Of a DNA stretch of 44,989 nt, positions 25,545 through 34,463 are shown one piece after another (the stretch's first letter is position 1; every line of letters starts with the position of its first letter). Source of the DNA: an uncultured Pelagibacteraceae bacterium (GTDB lineage: Bacteria; Pseudomonadota; Alphaproteobacteria; Pelagibacterales; Pelagibacteraceae); contig CACPKA010000010.1 of the NCBI GenBank assembly GCA_902634485.1, positions 1-44,989 on the forward strand. The letters are read 5' to 3'. The notes beneath the pieces were generated by a model. It was not told the DNA's origin. It made no database searches and saw nothing but the letters and a program-made list of their open reading frames with translations. The position numbers and the translations under genes are program-made.

Positions 25545-27507
25545 TAGTAGCGACTCAGGAATAGGAAAAAAACTTAATGTAATTTCTAGGAGAATGTTTA
25601 TTCTTTCTAGCGCAAAAGTCATTATATTTGGTGGGATTTTTGCCAGACTATTTTCTTTACAAATAAATGAAAATAAAAAGTACTTAACTTTATCAGATAA
25701 AAACCGTTTAAGAGAATGGAGACTACCTCCAGTTAGGGGTGATTTTTTAGATTACTTTGGAAAAATTATTGCCGGCAACTCTGAAGTTTATCAGTTACAT
25801 ATAATTCCAGAAGAGGTCAGTAATTTTAAATCACTTATGGTTAGATTAAAAGAAATTCTTAGTTTGTCTGAAAATGAATATAATAAAATTTTGAGAAGAA
25901 AGGAACAGCGTAAACCATGGCAGACTTTAATTATTTCTGAAAATTTATCGTGGGAACAATTTTCTAAAATAAATTTATATCTACATGAACTAGATGGAGC
26001 AAAGCCAGTTTTATCAATTTCAAGGAATTATCCATATAAAGATAGTTTTACTCATGTATTAGGTTATGTTTCTAGAGCAAGTGTATCTGATTTAAATGAA
26101 AATGAGGTAATTAAAAATAATCATGTTCCAGGATTAAGAGTTGGAAAAATAGGTTTAGAAAAAACTTTTGAAAAAGATTTAATAGGCACCAATGGTGTTC
26201 AAAGATACGAAGTTAATGCTTATGGAAAGAGAATAAATCAACTCGACCATGTTGAGGGTATAAAGGGTAAAAATATAAATTTAACTATTGATACTGATGT
26301 TCAAGTATTATCGAACGAACTTTTAAAAAATAAATCTGGCTCAATAGTAGTTATGGACATATATACGGGCGAAGTTATAGCTATGCACTCTTCACCATCT
26401 TTTGATCCAAACTTATTTTTTCACGGAATCAGTTCTGAAGAATGGAATACAATTAGGGACAATCCTTTAAAACCACTTTTAAATAAAACTATTTCTGGTC
26501 TTTATTCTCCTGGGTCGACAATTAAACCTTTGGTAGCTCTTTCTGCATTAGAAAATGATGTAATTAGTCCAAATCTAAAAATTGAATGTACTGGAGTAAC
26601 AGAACTTTACGGACAAAAATATCATTGTTGGAAAGATGAAGGACACGGCTTCATGTCTCTTAGAAATGCAATAAAACAATCTTGTGATACTTACTTTTAT
26701 GAAGTTGCTAGAAGATTAGGTGTAGATAGATTAAATTTAACTTCTAAAAAATATGGCCTAGGTGAAAAAACAATGAGTGGTGTTTTTTTAGATGAAAAAG
26801 AAGGTCTAGTACCATCTACAAAATGGAAAAAAAACAATCTAGGAAGAGGGTGGGTTTTAGGAGAAACTTTAATTACTGGTATAGGTCAAGGTTATATCCA
26901 AACGACACCTATGCAGCTTTGTTTAATGACAGCTCAATTAGCGAATGGAGGATTTAAAATTTACCCAAAAATAAATAAAAATGAAAGCAATTTATCATTA
27001 GAAACTATAAAGAATATAATATCAGAAAAAACTTTAGAAAAGGATGGAAAAGGGTTTGGAATAATTGAAACTGGCAAAAAATTATTAAAATATCAAGATA
27101 ATGAGTTTGAACCTCTTTTTAGAAATCAAGAGAACGTAAAATTTGTTTTAGAAGCAATGTTTGGTGCTACTAATGAATTGTATGGAACTTCATTTGCATC
27201 AAGATTTGATGATAAAAAATATCAGTTTGCTGGCAAAACTGGTACTGCGCAAGTTAGAAAAATTACAGAGGAACAAAGAGAGTTAGATTTGAAAACTTCT
27301 CAGATAGCTTACGAACAAAGAGATCATGCTTTATATGTTGCATATGGCCCGTATGCAAACCCAAGATATGCTGTAAGTATCATTGTTGAACATGGAGGAT
27401 CGGGAGGTAAGGTAGCGGCACCCATTGCAAAAAAATTATTTAAATTAGTCATAGATAAACATGATTTAAGAGAAAAAATTAGAATGGAAAAAATAAAAAC
27501 TACTTAA
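25537..27507 (+). CDS. mrdA: Penicillin-binding protein 2 (peptidoglycan transpeptidase)
   Basis: 656 residues. Class B PBP of the elongasome that crosslinks new peptidoglycan during side-wall growth. N-terminal membrane helix (about residues 20-40), a pedestal with LREWRLPPVRGDFLDYFGKIIAGN, and a transpeptidase domain with SxxK (S327 in SPGSTIKP), SxN-equivalent SCDTYFYEVARRLG (S-C-D in place of SxN, usual for PBP2) and KTGT near residue 567. Overlaps mreD by eight bases and is followed by the rodA gene one base later, the typical pbpA-rodA pair. Confidence 0.95.
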   Translation: MISSSDSGIGKKLNVISRRMFILSSAKVIIFGGIFARLFSLQINENKKYLTLSDKNRLREWRLPPVRGDFLDYFGKIIAGNSEVYQLHIIPEEVSNFKSLMVRLKEILSLSENEYNKILRRKEQRKPWQTLIISENLSWEQFSKINLYLHELDGAKPVLSISRNYPYKDSFTHVLGYVSRASVSDLNENEVIKNNHVPGLRVGKIGLEKTFEKDLIGTNGVQRYEVNAYGKRINQLDHVEGIKGKNINLTIDTDVQVLSNELLKNKSGSIVVMDIYTGEVIAMHSSPSFDPNLFFHGISSEEWNTIRDNPLKPLLNKTISGLYSPGSTIKPLVALSALENDVISPNLKIECTGVTELYGQKYHCWKDEGHGFMSLRNAIKQSCDTYFYEVARRLGVDRLNLTSKKYGLGEKTMSGVFLDEKEGLVPSTKWKKNNLGRGWVLGETLITGIGQGYIQTTPMQLCLMTAQLANGGFKIYPKINKNESNLSLETIKNIISEKTLEKDGKGFGIIETGKKLLKYQDNEFEPLFRNQENVKFVLEAMFGATNELYGTSFASRFDDKKYQFAGKTGTAQVRKITEEQRELDLKTSQIAYEQRDHALYVAYGPYANPRYAVSIIVEHGGSGGKVAAPIAKKLFKLVIDKHDLREKIRMEKIKTT

Positions 27508-27508
27508 A

Positions 27509-28633
27509 ATGTTTCAGCAAAGTTCATATACAGATCATTTAACTTTTTTTCAAAAGATAAGAAGTTTTGATATTATTTTAATTTTATCTATTTTAGCTCT
27601 AGGTTTCATTGGAGTTATTTCTATGTATTCTTCTGATGGAGGAGAGTTTTCATATCATACAACAAGTCACATTATAAGGTTTGGGGTTTTTTTTGTTTTA
27701 ATGTTGTTTCTCTCATTTGTTAGAATTAAGTTTTGGTACTCAATAGGATATTTTTTTTATTTTATCGTAGTTTTATTATTAATCTATGCATCTTTCTATG
27801 GGATAACTGCTTCTGGATCGCAAAGATGGATAAATTTATATTTAATAAATTTGCAACCTTCTGAATTAATGAAAATTTCAATTATAGTATGTTTTGCAAA
27901 GTATTATCATAGAATGCAAATTTCTAATGTTAATCGATTTAGAAATTTAGTATCACCAGTAATCTTATTAGTTATTCCTGTAATTCTTGTCATTAGTCAA
28001 CCAGATCTTGGAACATCAATATTAATAGCATTGAGTGGTGTAGTTGTAATTTGGTTATCAGGAGTTAATATAAAATATTTCATTTATTCTGGTTTAGTTT
28101 TAATTATTTCAGCACCGTTTGTTATTTCTTTTTTAAAACCATACCAGAAGTTAAGAATATTAAGTTTTTTTGACCCAGAAAGAGACCCATTAGGTGCTGG
28201 TTATCAAATAATACAATCAAAAATTGCTGTTGGTTCTGGAGGGTTAAGCGGCAAAGGCTTTTTGAAAGGGACTCAAAGCTATTTAGAATTTCTTCCTGAA
28301 AAACATACTGATTTTATTTTTACTCTATTTTCTGAAGAATTTGGTTTTTTGGGATCTATAGGACTCTTACTAATTTATTCAATAATGATATATAGAATTA
28401 TTTCAATTGGTTCTTTAGCTAGGAGTTTTTTTGCTAAATTATATTGCTATGGTTTTGCATCGGCTATTTTCATATATATTGTAGTCAATATGTCCATGGT
28501 ATTAGGCTTACTTCCGATTGTTGGATCTCCTTTACCAATCATTTCTTACGGAGGATCTTCAATGTTAGCAACAATGACTGGTCTCAGTATTGTCATGAGT
28601 GCTAAAATATACCATCGCCAACTAATCTCTTAA
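27509..28633 (+). CDS. mrdB: RodA, SEDS peptidoglycan glycosyltransferase
   Basis: 374 residues with about ten membrane helices. Polymerises lipid II in the elongasome together with PBP2. Seen: ASGSQRWINLYLINLQPSELMKI, SQPDLGTSILI, a long periplasmic loop including PERDPLGAGYQIIQSKIAVGSGG, LEFLPEKHTDFIFTLFSEEFGFLGSIGLL and LPIVGSPLPIISYGGSSMLATM, all classic RodA/FtsW motifs. Follows mrdA by one base. End of the shape block; the next gene belongs to an unrelated set 16 bases later. Confidence 0.96.
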   Translation: MFQQSSYTDHLTFFQKIRSFDIILILSILALGFIGVISMYSSDGGEFSYHTTSHIIRFGVFFVLMLFLSFVRIKFWYSIGYFFYFIVVLLLIYASFYGITASGSQRWINLYLINLQPSELMKISIIVCFAKYYHRMQISNVNRFRNLVSPVILLVIPVILVISQPDLGTSILIALSGVVVIWLSGVNIKYFIYSGLVLIISAPFVISFLKPYQKLRILSFFDPERDPLGAGYQIIQSKIAVGSGGLSGKGFLKGTQSYLEFLPEKHTDFIFTLFSEEFGFLGSIGLLLIYSIMIYRIISIGSLARSFFAKLYCYGFASAIFIYIVVNMSMVLGLLPIVGSPLPIISYGGSSMLATMTGLSIVMSAKIYHRQLIS

Positions 28634-28649
28634 ATTGTAAGTTTTTAAA

Positions 28650-29891
28650 ATGTCAGAAAATATAAAAATCGGTATTGTTGGTGCAGGTATACAAGGAGTC
28701 TGTAGCGCTCTATTTCTTAAAAAAAAGGGTTACGAAGTTACTTTGTTTGATAGAAATGACCCAGGGATATCAGCAGCTTCATATGGGAATGCTGGACACT
28801 TTTCACCTTATGCATCAATTCCATTGAACAGGCCTGATATTTTATTAGATGTTCCGGCAATGCTATTTAGCTCTACTGGTCCATTAGCCTTAAGATGGAA
28901 TTATGTTCCAAAAATGATTCCTTGGTTTTTTAAATTTATAAAAAATTGTAGCACAAAAAATATGATGCACACCGCTAAATATATGCATCAGATATTAGAT
29001 ATAGCTTTACCTGCTTATGATGAATTGTTTCAAGAAATTGATCTATCCGGATTAGTAGAAAATAATGGAATAATGTATATATGGAACGACCAAAATCTCA
29101 AAAGTAGAGAGTTAGAAATTAAAATTAGAAATGAAATAGGAGCAGAACAACAATTGTTAAATAAAAAAGAGATTCATGATTTAGAACCAAACATTAAGAA
29201 AATTTACCATGCTGGAGTTTTTTATAAGAATGCTAGACACGCAAGAAATCCAGGAAAAATTTGGTTAAAGTTGTTTAATTTGTTTTTATCGAAAGGAGGA
29301 AAGTTTAAAAAAAGCAATGTAGAGAATATTCACTTTTCAGATGAAAAACCAATTATAAAAATACAAGAAGATTATTTTAAATTTGATAAAATTCTTATTA
29401 CAAGTGGAGCTTTTTCAAAAATATTAACTGATCAGTTAGACGAAAAAATTCCTCTTGATACAGAGAGAGGATATCATATTCACTTCAAAAATTGCGATCA
29501 TATGATTTCACGTCCAGTAGTTTTTCACAATAGAGGTTTTGGAATGACTCCTATGGAACAAGGGTTAAGAGTAGTAGGTACTGTAGAATTTGGTGGTTTA
29601 AAAAATAAAATAAGCAAAAGTAGAATTAAAAATTTAGTAAATAATGCAAAATTTTTACTTGATGGTTTGCCAGAACATGAAGATGAATGGTTAGGATTTA
29701 GACCAACTTTACCAGACTATTTGCCAGTTATAGGTCCTTCAAAAAATTATGAAAATGTATTTTATTCGTTTGGACACCATCATTTAGGATGGACTTTAGC
29801 CGCTATATCTGGGAAAATAATATCTAAAATGATTTCAAATGAAAATACAAACCTAGATTTACAACCTTATAGTTCTGTAAGATTTTCTTAG
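28650..29891 (+). CDS. FAD-dependent oxidoreductase, DadA-like (D-amino acid dehydrogenase family)
   Basis: 413 residues. An N-terminal FAD-binding Rossmann motif (IGIVGAGIQGVCSALFLKKKGYEVTLFDR) and the DAO-family C-terminus (EWLGFRPTLPDYLPVIGPS...FYSFGHHHLGWTLAAISGKIIS) match the DadA/glycine-oxidase branch. It probably oxidises a D-amino acid or related imino acid at the membrane and passes electrons to quinone; the exact substrate is not visible. It leads a tight four-gene set with a DMT transporter, a hydroxyacid dehydrogenase and msrB (gaps of 4, 0 and 3 bases), suggesting uptake and oxidation of one class of compounds. Confidence 0.85.
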   Translation: MSENIKIGIVGAGIQGVCSALFLKKKGYEVTLFDRNDPGISAASYGNAGHFSPYASIPLNRPDILLDVPAMLFSSTGPLALRWNYVPKMIPWFFKFIKNCSTKNMMHTAKYMHQILDIALPAYDELFQEIDLSGLVENNGIMYIWNDQNLKSRELEIKIRNEIGAEQQLLNKKEIHDLEPNIKKIYHAGVFYKNARHARNPGKIWLKLFNLFLSKGGKFKKSNVENIHFSDEKPIIKIQEDYFKFDKILITSGAFSKILTDQLDEKIPLDTERGYHIHFKNCDHMISRPVVFHNRGFGMTPMEQGLRVVGTVEFGGLKNKISKSRIKNLVNNAKFLLDGLPEHEDEWLGFRPTLPDYLPVIGPSKNYENVFYSFGHHHLGWTLAAISGKIISKMISNENTNLDLQPYSSVRFS

Positions 29892-29895
29892 TCCT

Positions 29896-30786
29896 GTGGA
29901 TAAAAAAAATAATTTAGCTTACTTTTTGTTAATACTTACAACCATTTTTTGGTCTGGTAATTTTATCGTTGGAAAAGCTGCTAGCATCTATGAAATTCCA
30001 CCTTTTTCTTTAAATTTTTATAGATGGTTTTTTGCAGGTTTAATTTTATTACCATTTACTATTAAAGAACTGATAGATAAAAAAAATTATATTATTAGTA
30101 ATATTGGTTTTTTTATAATTTTAGGCATTACAAGTATTACAATATTTAATTCTATTGTTTATTATTCTTTGTATTATACACAAGTTATAAGTGGAGTTTT
30201 AATGATCTCTACAATTCCTGTATGGATAATATTTATTTCATCAATTTTGAATATTGAAAAAACAAATACATTTCAAATATTTGGAGTAGCTCTTTCATTG
30301 ACAGGAGTTATTTTTATTATCACTAAAGCTGACATAAATTTAGTTAAAAATTTAGATTTCAATAAAGGTGATTTAACAATGGTTATAGCAATGTTTTCTT
30401 GGGCACTATATTCAGCATTATTAAAAAAAAAAAAATATGAAATATCTCAAATTACTTTACTAGAAGTGGTCATAATTACTGGTTTAATATTTTTGATTCC
30501 AATTTATTTAATTGAAATGAGCATGGGAAATTTAATAAGGTTAGAAAAACCCTTTTATTTAACTTTAATCTATGTTGTTCTATTTCCTGGTCTTGCTTCA
30601 TTCTTTTTTTGGATTAAAGGAATAGCATTAATTGGCGCAAACAGAGCAGGTGTATTTTTACATTTGATGCCAATTTTTGGTGCTATAATGGCTATGATTA
30701 TATTTAAAGAAAAATTCATGTTCTATCATTTTTTAGGAGCCATGTTCATTGTTGCTGGAATAACTCTATCAAATAAAAAAAATTAA
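29896..30786 (+). CDS. EamA/DMT family transporter
   Basis: 296 residues, ten hydrophobic helices as two EamA repeats (residues ~5-140 and ~150-292). The first repeat starts LAYFLLILTTIFWSGNFIVGKAASIYEIPPFSLNFYRWFFAGLILLPF, the second GDLTMVIAMFSWALYSALLKKK, the standard drug/metabolite transporter pattern. Many such proteins export amino acids or their derivatives; substrate not visible. Starts with GTG at 29896, four bases after the oxidoreductase stop, and ends at the base before the next ATG. Confidence 0.9.
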   Translation: MDKKNNLAYFLLILTTIFWSGNFIVGKAASIYEIPPFSLNFYRWFFAGLILLPFTIKELIDKKNYIISNIGFFIILGITSITIFNSIVYYSLYYTQVISGVLMISTIPVWIIFISSILNIEKTNTFQIFGVALSLTGVIFIITKADINLVKNLDFNKGDLTMVIAMFSWALYSALLKKKKYEISQITLLEVVIITGLIFLIPIYLIEMSMGNLIRLEKPFYLTLIYVVLFPGLASFFFWIKGIALIGANRAGVFLHLMPIFGAIMAMIIFKEKFMFYHFLGAMFIVAGITLSNKKN

Positions 30787-31737
30787 ATGTTTAAAGTTGC
30801 AATTTTAGACGATTATCAAAATATAGCTCAAGAGTTTGTAAATTTAAAAAAACTATCTGGAAAATATGAAATAAAAATCTTTAGTACTCCTTTCAAAAAT
30901 GAAGAGGAGGCAATTGAAGAATTAAAAGAATTCGAAGCTCTTTTAATAATGAGAGAAAGGACTCTTATTTCAAAAAATTTATTAAATAATTTAAAAAAAT
31001 TAAAATTTATTATTACAAGTGGAATGAGAAATAAAGCAATTGATTTACAAGCGGCAAAAGAAAAAAATATAATTGTTACAGGAACAGAAATAAATTCAAA
31101 TCCTGCTGCAGAATTAACTTGGGTTTTAATTTTAGGATTAGCGAGAAATATTAAGATGGAGATTGACAATATGTTTCAGGGTTATTGGCAAACAACTCTT
31201 GGTGTTGAATTAGAAGGGAAAATTTTAGGTTTAATTGGTCTTGGAAAAATCGGATCTAAGGTAGCCAAAATAGCAAAAGCTTTTGGCATGCAGGTTATAG
31301 CCTGGAGTGAAAATTTAGATTTAGCCAAGTGTAAAGAATTAGATGTACTGCCAGTAACTAAAGAAGATTTATTAAAAACATCAGACTTTATTTCAATTCA
31401 TGTTGTCTTAGGCGATAGATATAAAGAATTAATTACACTAAAAGAATTTGATATGATGAAGAAAACTGCTTACTTAATTAACACTTCTAGAGGTCCAATA
31501 GTAAACGAAGATGATTTAATTATAGCTTTATCTACAAATGTTATAGCAGGAGCAGGTATAGATGTTTATGAGAAAGAACCTTTGCCTGCAGACCATAAAT
31601 TACGATTTTTACCAAATGCTTTGTTGCTTCCTCATTTAGGCTATGTAACTGCAGAAAATTATTCTATATTTTATAATCAGATGATTGAAAATTTAGAAGC
31701 TTGTGTTAGTGGTAAGCCAATTAGAAAAATTGAATAA
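30787..31737 (+). CDS. D-isomer-specific 2-hydroxyacid dehydrogenase
   Basis: 316 residues. NAD(P)-dependent reduction or oxidation of a 2-hydroxyacid. Seen: catalytic-domain IITSGMRNKAIDLQAAKEKNI, the dinucleotide fold LGLIGLGKIGSKVAKIAKAFGMQVIAWSE, active-site arginine in NTSRGPIVNEDDL, an acidic residue in IDVYEKEPLP, and the catalytic histidine in LLLPHLGYVT. Substrate specificity cannot be called; phosphoglycerate, glyoxylate and branched 2-ketoacids all use this fold. Immediately follows the transporter with no gap. Confidence 0.92.
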   Translation: MFKVAILDDYQNIAQEFVNLKKLSGKYEIKIFSTPFKNEEEAIEELKEFEALLIMRERTLISKNLLNNLKKLKFIITSGMRNKAIDLQAAKEKNIIVTGTEINSNPAAELTWVLILGLARNIKMEIDNMFQGYWQTTLGVELEGKILGLIGLGKIGSKVAKIAKAFGMQVIAWSENLDLAKCKELDVLPVTKEDLLKTSDFISIHVVLGDRYKELITLKEFDMMKKTAYLINTSRGPIVNEDDLIIALSTNVIAGAGIDVYEKEPLPADHKLRFLPNALLLPHLGYVTAENYSIFYNQMIENLEACVSGKPIRKIE

Positions 31738-31740
31738 ATA

Positions 31741-32115
31741 ATGCCAAAAAGAATAAATATAACTTTAACACCTGAACAAGAAAAAATTATGTTTGAAGAA
31801 GCTACAGAACGTCCTGGATCAAGTGCATTGAATTATGAAAAAAGAGAAGGAAGCTATCACTGTGCCAATTGTGGTATAGAACTTTTTAAATCAACTGCTA
31901 AATTTGATAGTGGAACTGGATGGCCATCATTTTATGAACCTTTGCCAGGAGTTTTTGAAACTAAAACGGATTATCTACTAGGTTATGCAAGAATCGAATA
32001 TCATTGTAAAAATTGTGGCGCCCATCATGGACATATTTTTAACGATGGTCCAGAACCTACAGGAAAAAGGTATTGCAATAATGGATTATGCTTAATTTTT
32101 AAGCCAAAAAATTAA
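31741..32115 (+). CDS. msrB: Peptide-methionine (R)-S-oxide reductase, divergent
   Basis: 124 residues. Repairs oxidised methionine. Zinc-binding pairs C-A-N-C (HCANCGIELF) and C-K-N-C (YHCKNCGAHHGH) and the substrate motif FDSGTGWPSFYEP are intact. The catalytic cysteine is C112 in RYCNNGLCLIF, where the family usually has RYC(I/V)NSxSLxF, so the NS is changed and a second cysteine, C117, is close by. The C-terminus stops soon after. Probably active, perhaps with a different recycling cysteine. Three bases after the dehydrogenase. Confidence 0.9.
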   Translation: MPKRINITLTPEQEKIMFEEATERPGSSALNYEKREGSYHCANCGIELFKSTAKFDSGTGWPSFYEPLPGVFETKTDYLLGYARIEYHCKNCGAHHGHIFNDGPEPTGKRYCNNGLCLIFKPKN

Positions 32116-32171
32116 TAAAAAAATCCTATAAATTCTTATAAATTTATAATACTTTTACAGCAATTATATAT

Positions 32172-33071
32172 ATGAGAAAAATATTATTAATATTATGTGT
32201 TATAATTTATCCGGCTGTTTCATATGCTGATTCACTGCAAAGTGTAATTGATAAAGTTTATGAAAAAGGTTCTGATAAATTGGAAGGTTTTATAGCAGAA
32301 AAATTATTTGATGGACCTGGAGATACAGAAATTTCTATCCAATCAAAAGATTCTAACAAACCAGTAGGCAGCATAATGATTGTAAGACCAATAAAAATTC
32401 ATGATGACAAACTTAATTTTTACCAACTTCAAATTAGTAATAATTCAATACTTGGCTATTCTAGACAAACTTTAAATTTAGGATATGGACATAGATTTCT
32501 CTCAAGTGATAAAAAGAGATTTATTGGATTTAATACATTTTTAGACAGAGATACAAAAAATAATAGTAGAGCCAGCATAGGTGCTGAAATAAGAACTGCT
32601 GCGTTTGAGGCTAATGGAAATTTTTATAAAGCCCTTTCAGAGAGTAATGGAGCTGGAAACGATGTAGGAAGCAATAAAGAAAGAGTTTTAGATGGCTATG
32701 ATATTAATATAGTAGGACAAGTACCAAATGCGCCTTGGGCAAATATTGTTTTTACAGATTATAGATGGGAGAAAGTTAAAAATACAAAAGATTCAGAAGG
32801 AAAAATTTTTAAAACTGAAATAAACTTAACTAATAATGTGACTTTAGAAGCAGGTATTGATGACAATAATATTACAAATTCACAAGATTTTATAAAGCTT
32901 ACTTATAATTATCCAGGAAAAGATAGACCTACAATACTAGATGGTAAATCTCAGGAAACATTCGAAACTTCGGATGTCAGTGGAGAAATGCTAACAAAGG
33001 TAAGAAGAAGTAATGCGATAACGGTTGAGGTTGAGGCATCTGGAGTTGTAATTGCGAGAGGAAGCAATTAA
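32172..33071 (+). CDS. Inverse-autotransporter-like outer-membrane beta-barrel protein
   Basis: 299 residues. Signal peptide (MRKILLILCVIIYPAVSYA), short helical neck, and then alternating strands: NFYQLQISNNSILGYSRQTLNLGYGHRFLSSDKKRFIGFNTFLDRDTKNNSRASIGAEIR..., YDINIVGQVPNAPWANIVFTDYRWEKV. The GYGHR...GFN.F.D.D...R.S.GAE pattern is that of the inverse autotransporter (intimin/invasin) beta domain. Passenger Ig-like domains are absent; only about 40 residues follow the barrel. The stop overlaps the start of a secreted protein (TAATG), which may substitute for the missing passenger. Similarity is recalled, not searched. Confidence 0.75.
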   Translation: MRKILLILCVIIYPAVSYADSLQSVIDKVYEKGSDKLEGFIAEKLFDGPGDTEISIQSKDSNKPVGSIMIVRPIKIHDDKLNFYQLQISNNSILGYSRQTLNLGYGHRFLSSDKKRFIGFNTFLDRDTKNNSRASIGAEIRTAAFEANGNFYKALSESNGAGNDVGSNKERVLDGYDINIVGQVPNAPWANIVFTDYRWEKVKNTKDSEGKIFKTEINLTNNVTLEAGIDDNNITNSQDFIKLTYNYPGKDRPTILDGKSQETFETSDVSGEMLTKVRRSNAITVEVEASGVVIARGSN

Positions 33072-33763
33072 TGAAAAAAATATTTTTAGTTTTTGTATTA
33101 ACTTTATTTTCTTTTACCAAAGTTTATGCTGCAAGCGGTTCAGGAGCAGCGACAGAATATATAGTAACAATGAAAAAAGTTGAATTGTGTGAAGATAGCG
33201 CTTGTGCCACTAGCTATACAGTTGCAACCAAAGATATGCCTGTAGATATTGCATCAGCGACAGCAGGAACTGACATAGGTAGTTACGCGCCAACTACAGG
33301 ATTAACTTTAGGAAAAACTTATACTCATTTAAGAGTTACTATAAGTAGAACTTTTACAGCAACAGGAACAGTTACAGCAGGAAGTACTAATTGTGCAACT
33401 GATGGAGGAACTGATATGGCTGCTGCTCAAATGCTAGATGCTGGAACTGGAACAGCTACTTCGTCGTCAATGTATTTAGTGAATGAAGGCGGTTATGGAC
33501 CATCTGATGGAACAAGAGATGGAGCTATAGATGCTGCAGATAACGATATAGATATTAGTTATGCTTCACCTACATACGCATCTTCAATGGTTGTTTCAGG
33601 AGATACTGCAGCAATGATTTATGCATTAACATCTCCTTATACAGTAGGACTAAAATCTCCAACAATTAGAGTAGTATTTAACACTAGTAAAGCTCTTGGA
33701 GCTGAAGACACTGCATGTGTAATGTGGTTAAATGAACCTTACTGCGAAATTACTATTGAATAA
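33071..33763 (+). CDS. Secreted protein of unknown function, partner of the barrel
   Basis: 230 residues. Signal peptide (MKKIFLVFVLTLFSFTKVYA) then a Gly/Ala/Thr/Ser-rich chain with few lysines, unlike most neighbours. It looks like a beta-strand rich protein: EYIVTMKKVELCEDSACATSYTV, GKTYTHLRVTISRTFTATGTV, SPTIRVVFNTSK, ending ACVMWLNEPYCEITIE. Six cysteines (two in CEDSAC, one in NCATDG, ACVMW, YCE and one near the end) could form disulfides. A segment of Asp/Gly-rich turns (DGTRDGAIDAADNDIDISY) could bind calcium. No family recognised. It starts inside the stop of the barrel gene, so the two are translated together; surface location is inferred. Confidence 0.7.
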   Translation: MKKIFLVFVLTLFSFTKVYAASGSGAATEYIVTMKKVELCEDSACATSYTVATKDMPVDIASATAGTDIGSYAPTTGLTLGKTYTHLRVTISRTFTATGTVTAGSTNCATDGGTDMAAAQMLDAGTGTATSSSMYLVNEGGYGPSDGTRDGAIDAADNDIDISYASPTYASSMVVSGDTAAMIYALTSPYTVGLKSPTIRVVFNTSKALGAEDTACVMWLNEPYCEITIE

Positions 33764-33765
33764 AT

Positions 33766-34020
33766 TTATTTTAACTTATTAAGCAATTCACCTTTTTTCT
33801 CTAAATCTCTCAATTCTTGATAACCGCCTACATGCAAATCATTAAAAAATATTTGTGGTATTGTTCTTCTGCCATTTGATTTGCTTAACATCTCTTCTTT
33901 TTTTCCTTCTTCAAGGGCAATGTTAATTTCCTTATAAGGGATGTTATTTCTTACTAGCAATCTTTTTGCTGCATCACAAAAATTACATCTTGGACCCATA
34001 TAAACTGTTACATTTTTCAT
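33766..34020 (-). CDS. grxC: Glutaredoxin
   Basis: 84 residues, small thiol-disulfide oxidoreductase of the thioredoxin fold. Seen: VTVYMGPRCNFCDAAKRLL with active-site C12-N-F-C15 in place of the usual CPYC, the cis-proline motif GRRTIPQIFFND, and the glutathione-binding GGYQELRDLEKKG. CNFC retains both cysteines, so dithiol chemistry is likely. It shares an apparent transcript with the TIGR03643-like gene upstream (4-base spacing) and ends 3 bases from the convergent secreted-protein gene. Confidence 0.93.
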   Translation of the reverse strand: MKNVTVYMGPRCNFCDAAKRLLVRNNIPYKEINIALEEGKKEEMLSKSNGRRTIPQIFFNDLHVGGYQELRDLEKKGELLNKLK

Positions 34021-34023
34021 ATT

Positions 34024-34317
34024 TTAAATATAGTCACTTTCTTTAATAATACTTCTAATATTTTTTCTTGAATACTCAAATTTTTTTCTATGTTTAATAC
34101 TCTGGGAATTTACCCTTTTTCTCCATAGTCTAAATGATGAAGGTTTTAAAGATCTTCTCATTATCTTAATTACATCAGACTCTGTTTTTCCAGTTTTTTT
34201 TTTAATATCTTCAAATGTTATGCGGTCAGCCCATGCGGCCCAAATTACCCAATCTGGACTATCTGGTTTTGGCTCAGGGTTTTTAGATCTAGTAATTGGC
34301 CTGTGACTTTTTTTCAT
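34024..34317 (-). CDS. TIGR03643 family protein
   Basis: 97 residues, basic. Core WVIWAAWADRITFEDIKKKTGKTESDVIKIMRRSLKPSSFRLWRKRVNS looks like a helix-turn-helix unit (ADRITFEDIKKKTGKTESDVIKIMRR) followed by a conserved tryptophan-arginine patch, the pattern of the short TIGR03643/DUF2805 proteins. Such proteins are widespread in marine bacteria and have no known role; DNA binding is plausible. Upstream gene of the grxC pair. Confidence 0.8.
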   Translation of the reverse strand: MKKSHRPITRSKNPEPKPDSPDWVIWAAWADRITFEDIKKKTGKTESDVIKIMRRSLKPSSFRLWRKRVNSQSIKHRKKFEYSRKNIRSIIKESDYI

Positions 34318-34463
34318 AGTTTTTAACTAAATTTTTTTAAAAATGATTAATGCAAATTGAAAACGATATGATATTATCTTATTTAGATAGTCCTATCTAG
34401 CCATTTTTAGCTCCCGGTTTTTTAGGGCTATCCTTCTAATAGAAAAACTCCTAAAATTGAGAA

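Noticed and set aside
34318..34463. Small RNA or riboswitch before the LysE gene
   Set aside because: Two short inverted repeats are present but weak and bulged; no known RNA family pattern could be recognised, so they are only mentioned in the LysE entry.
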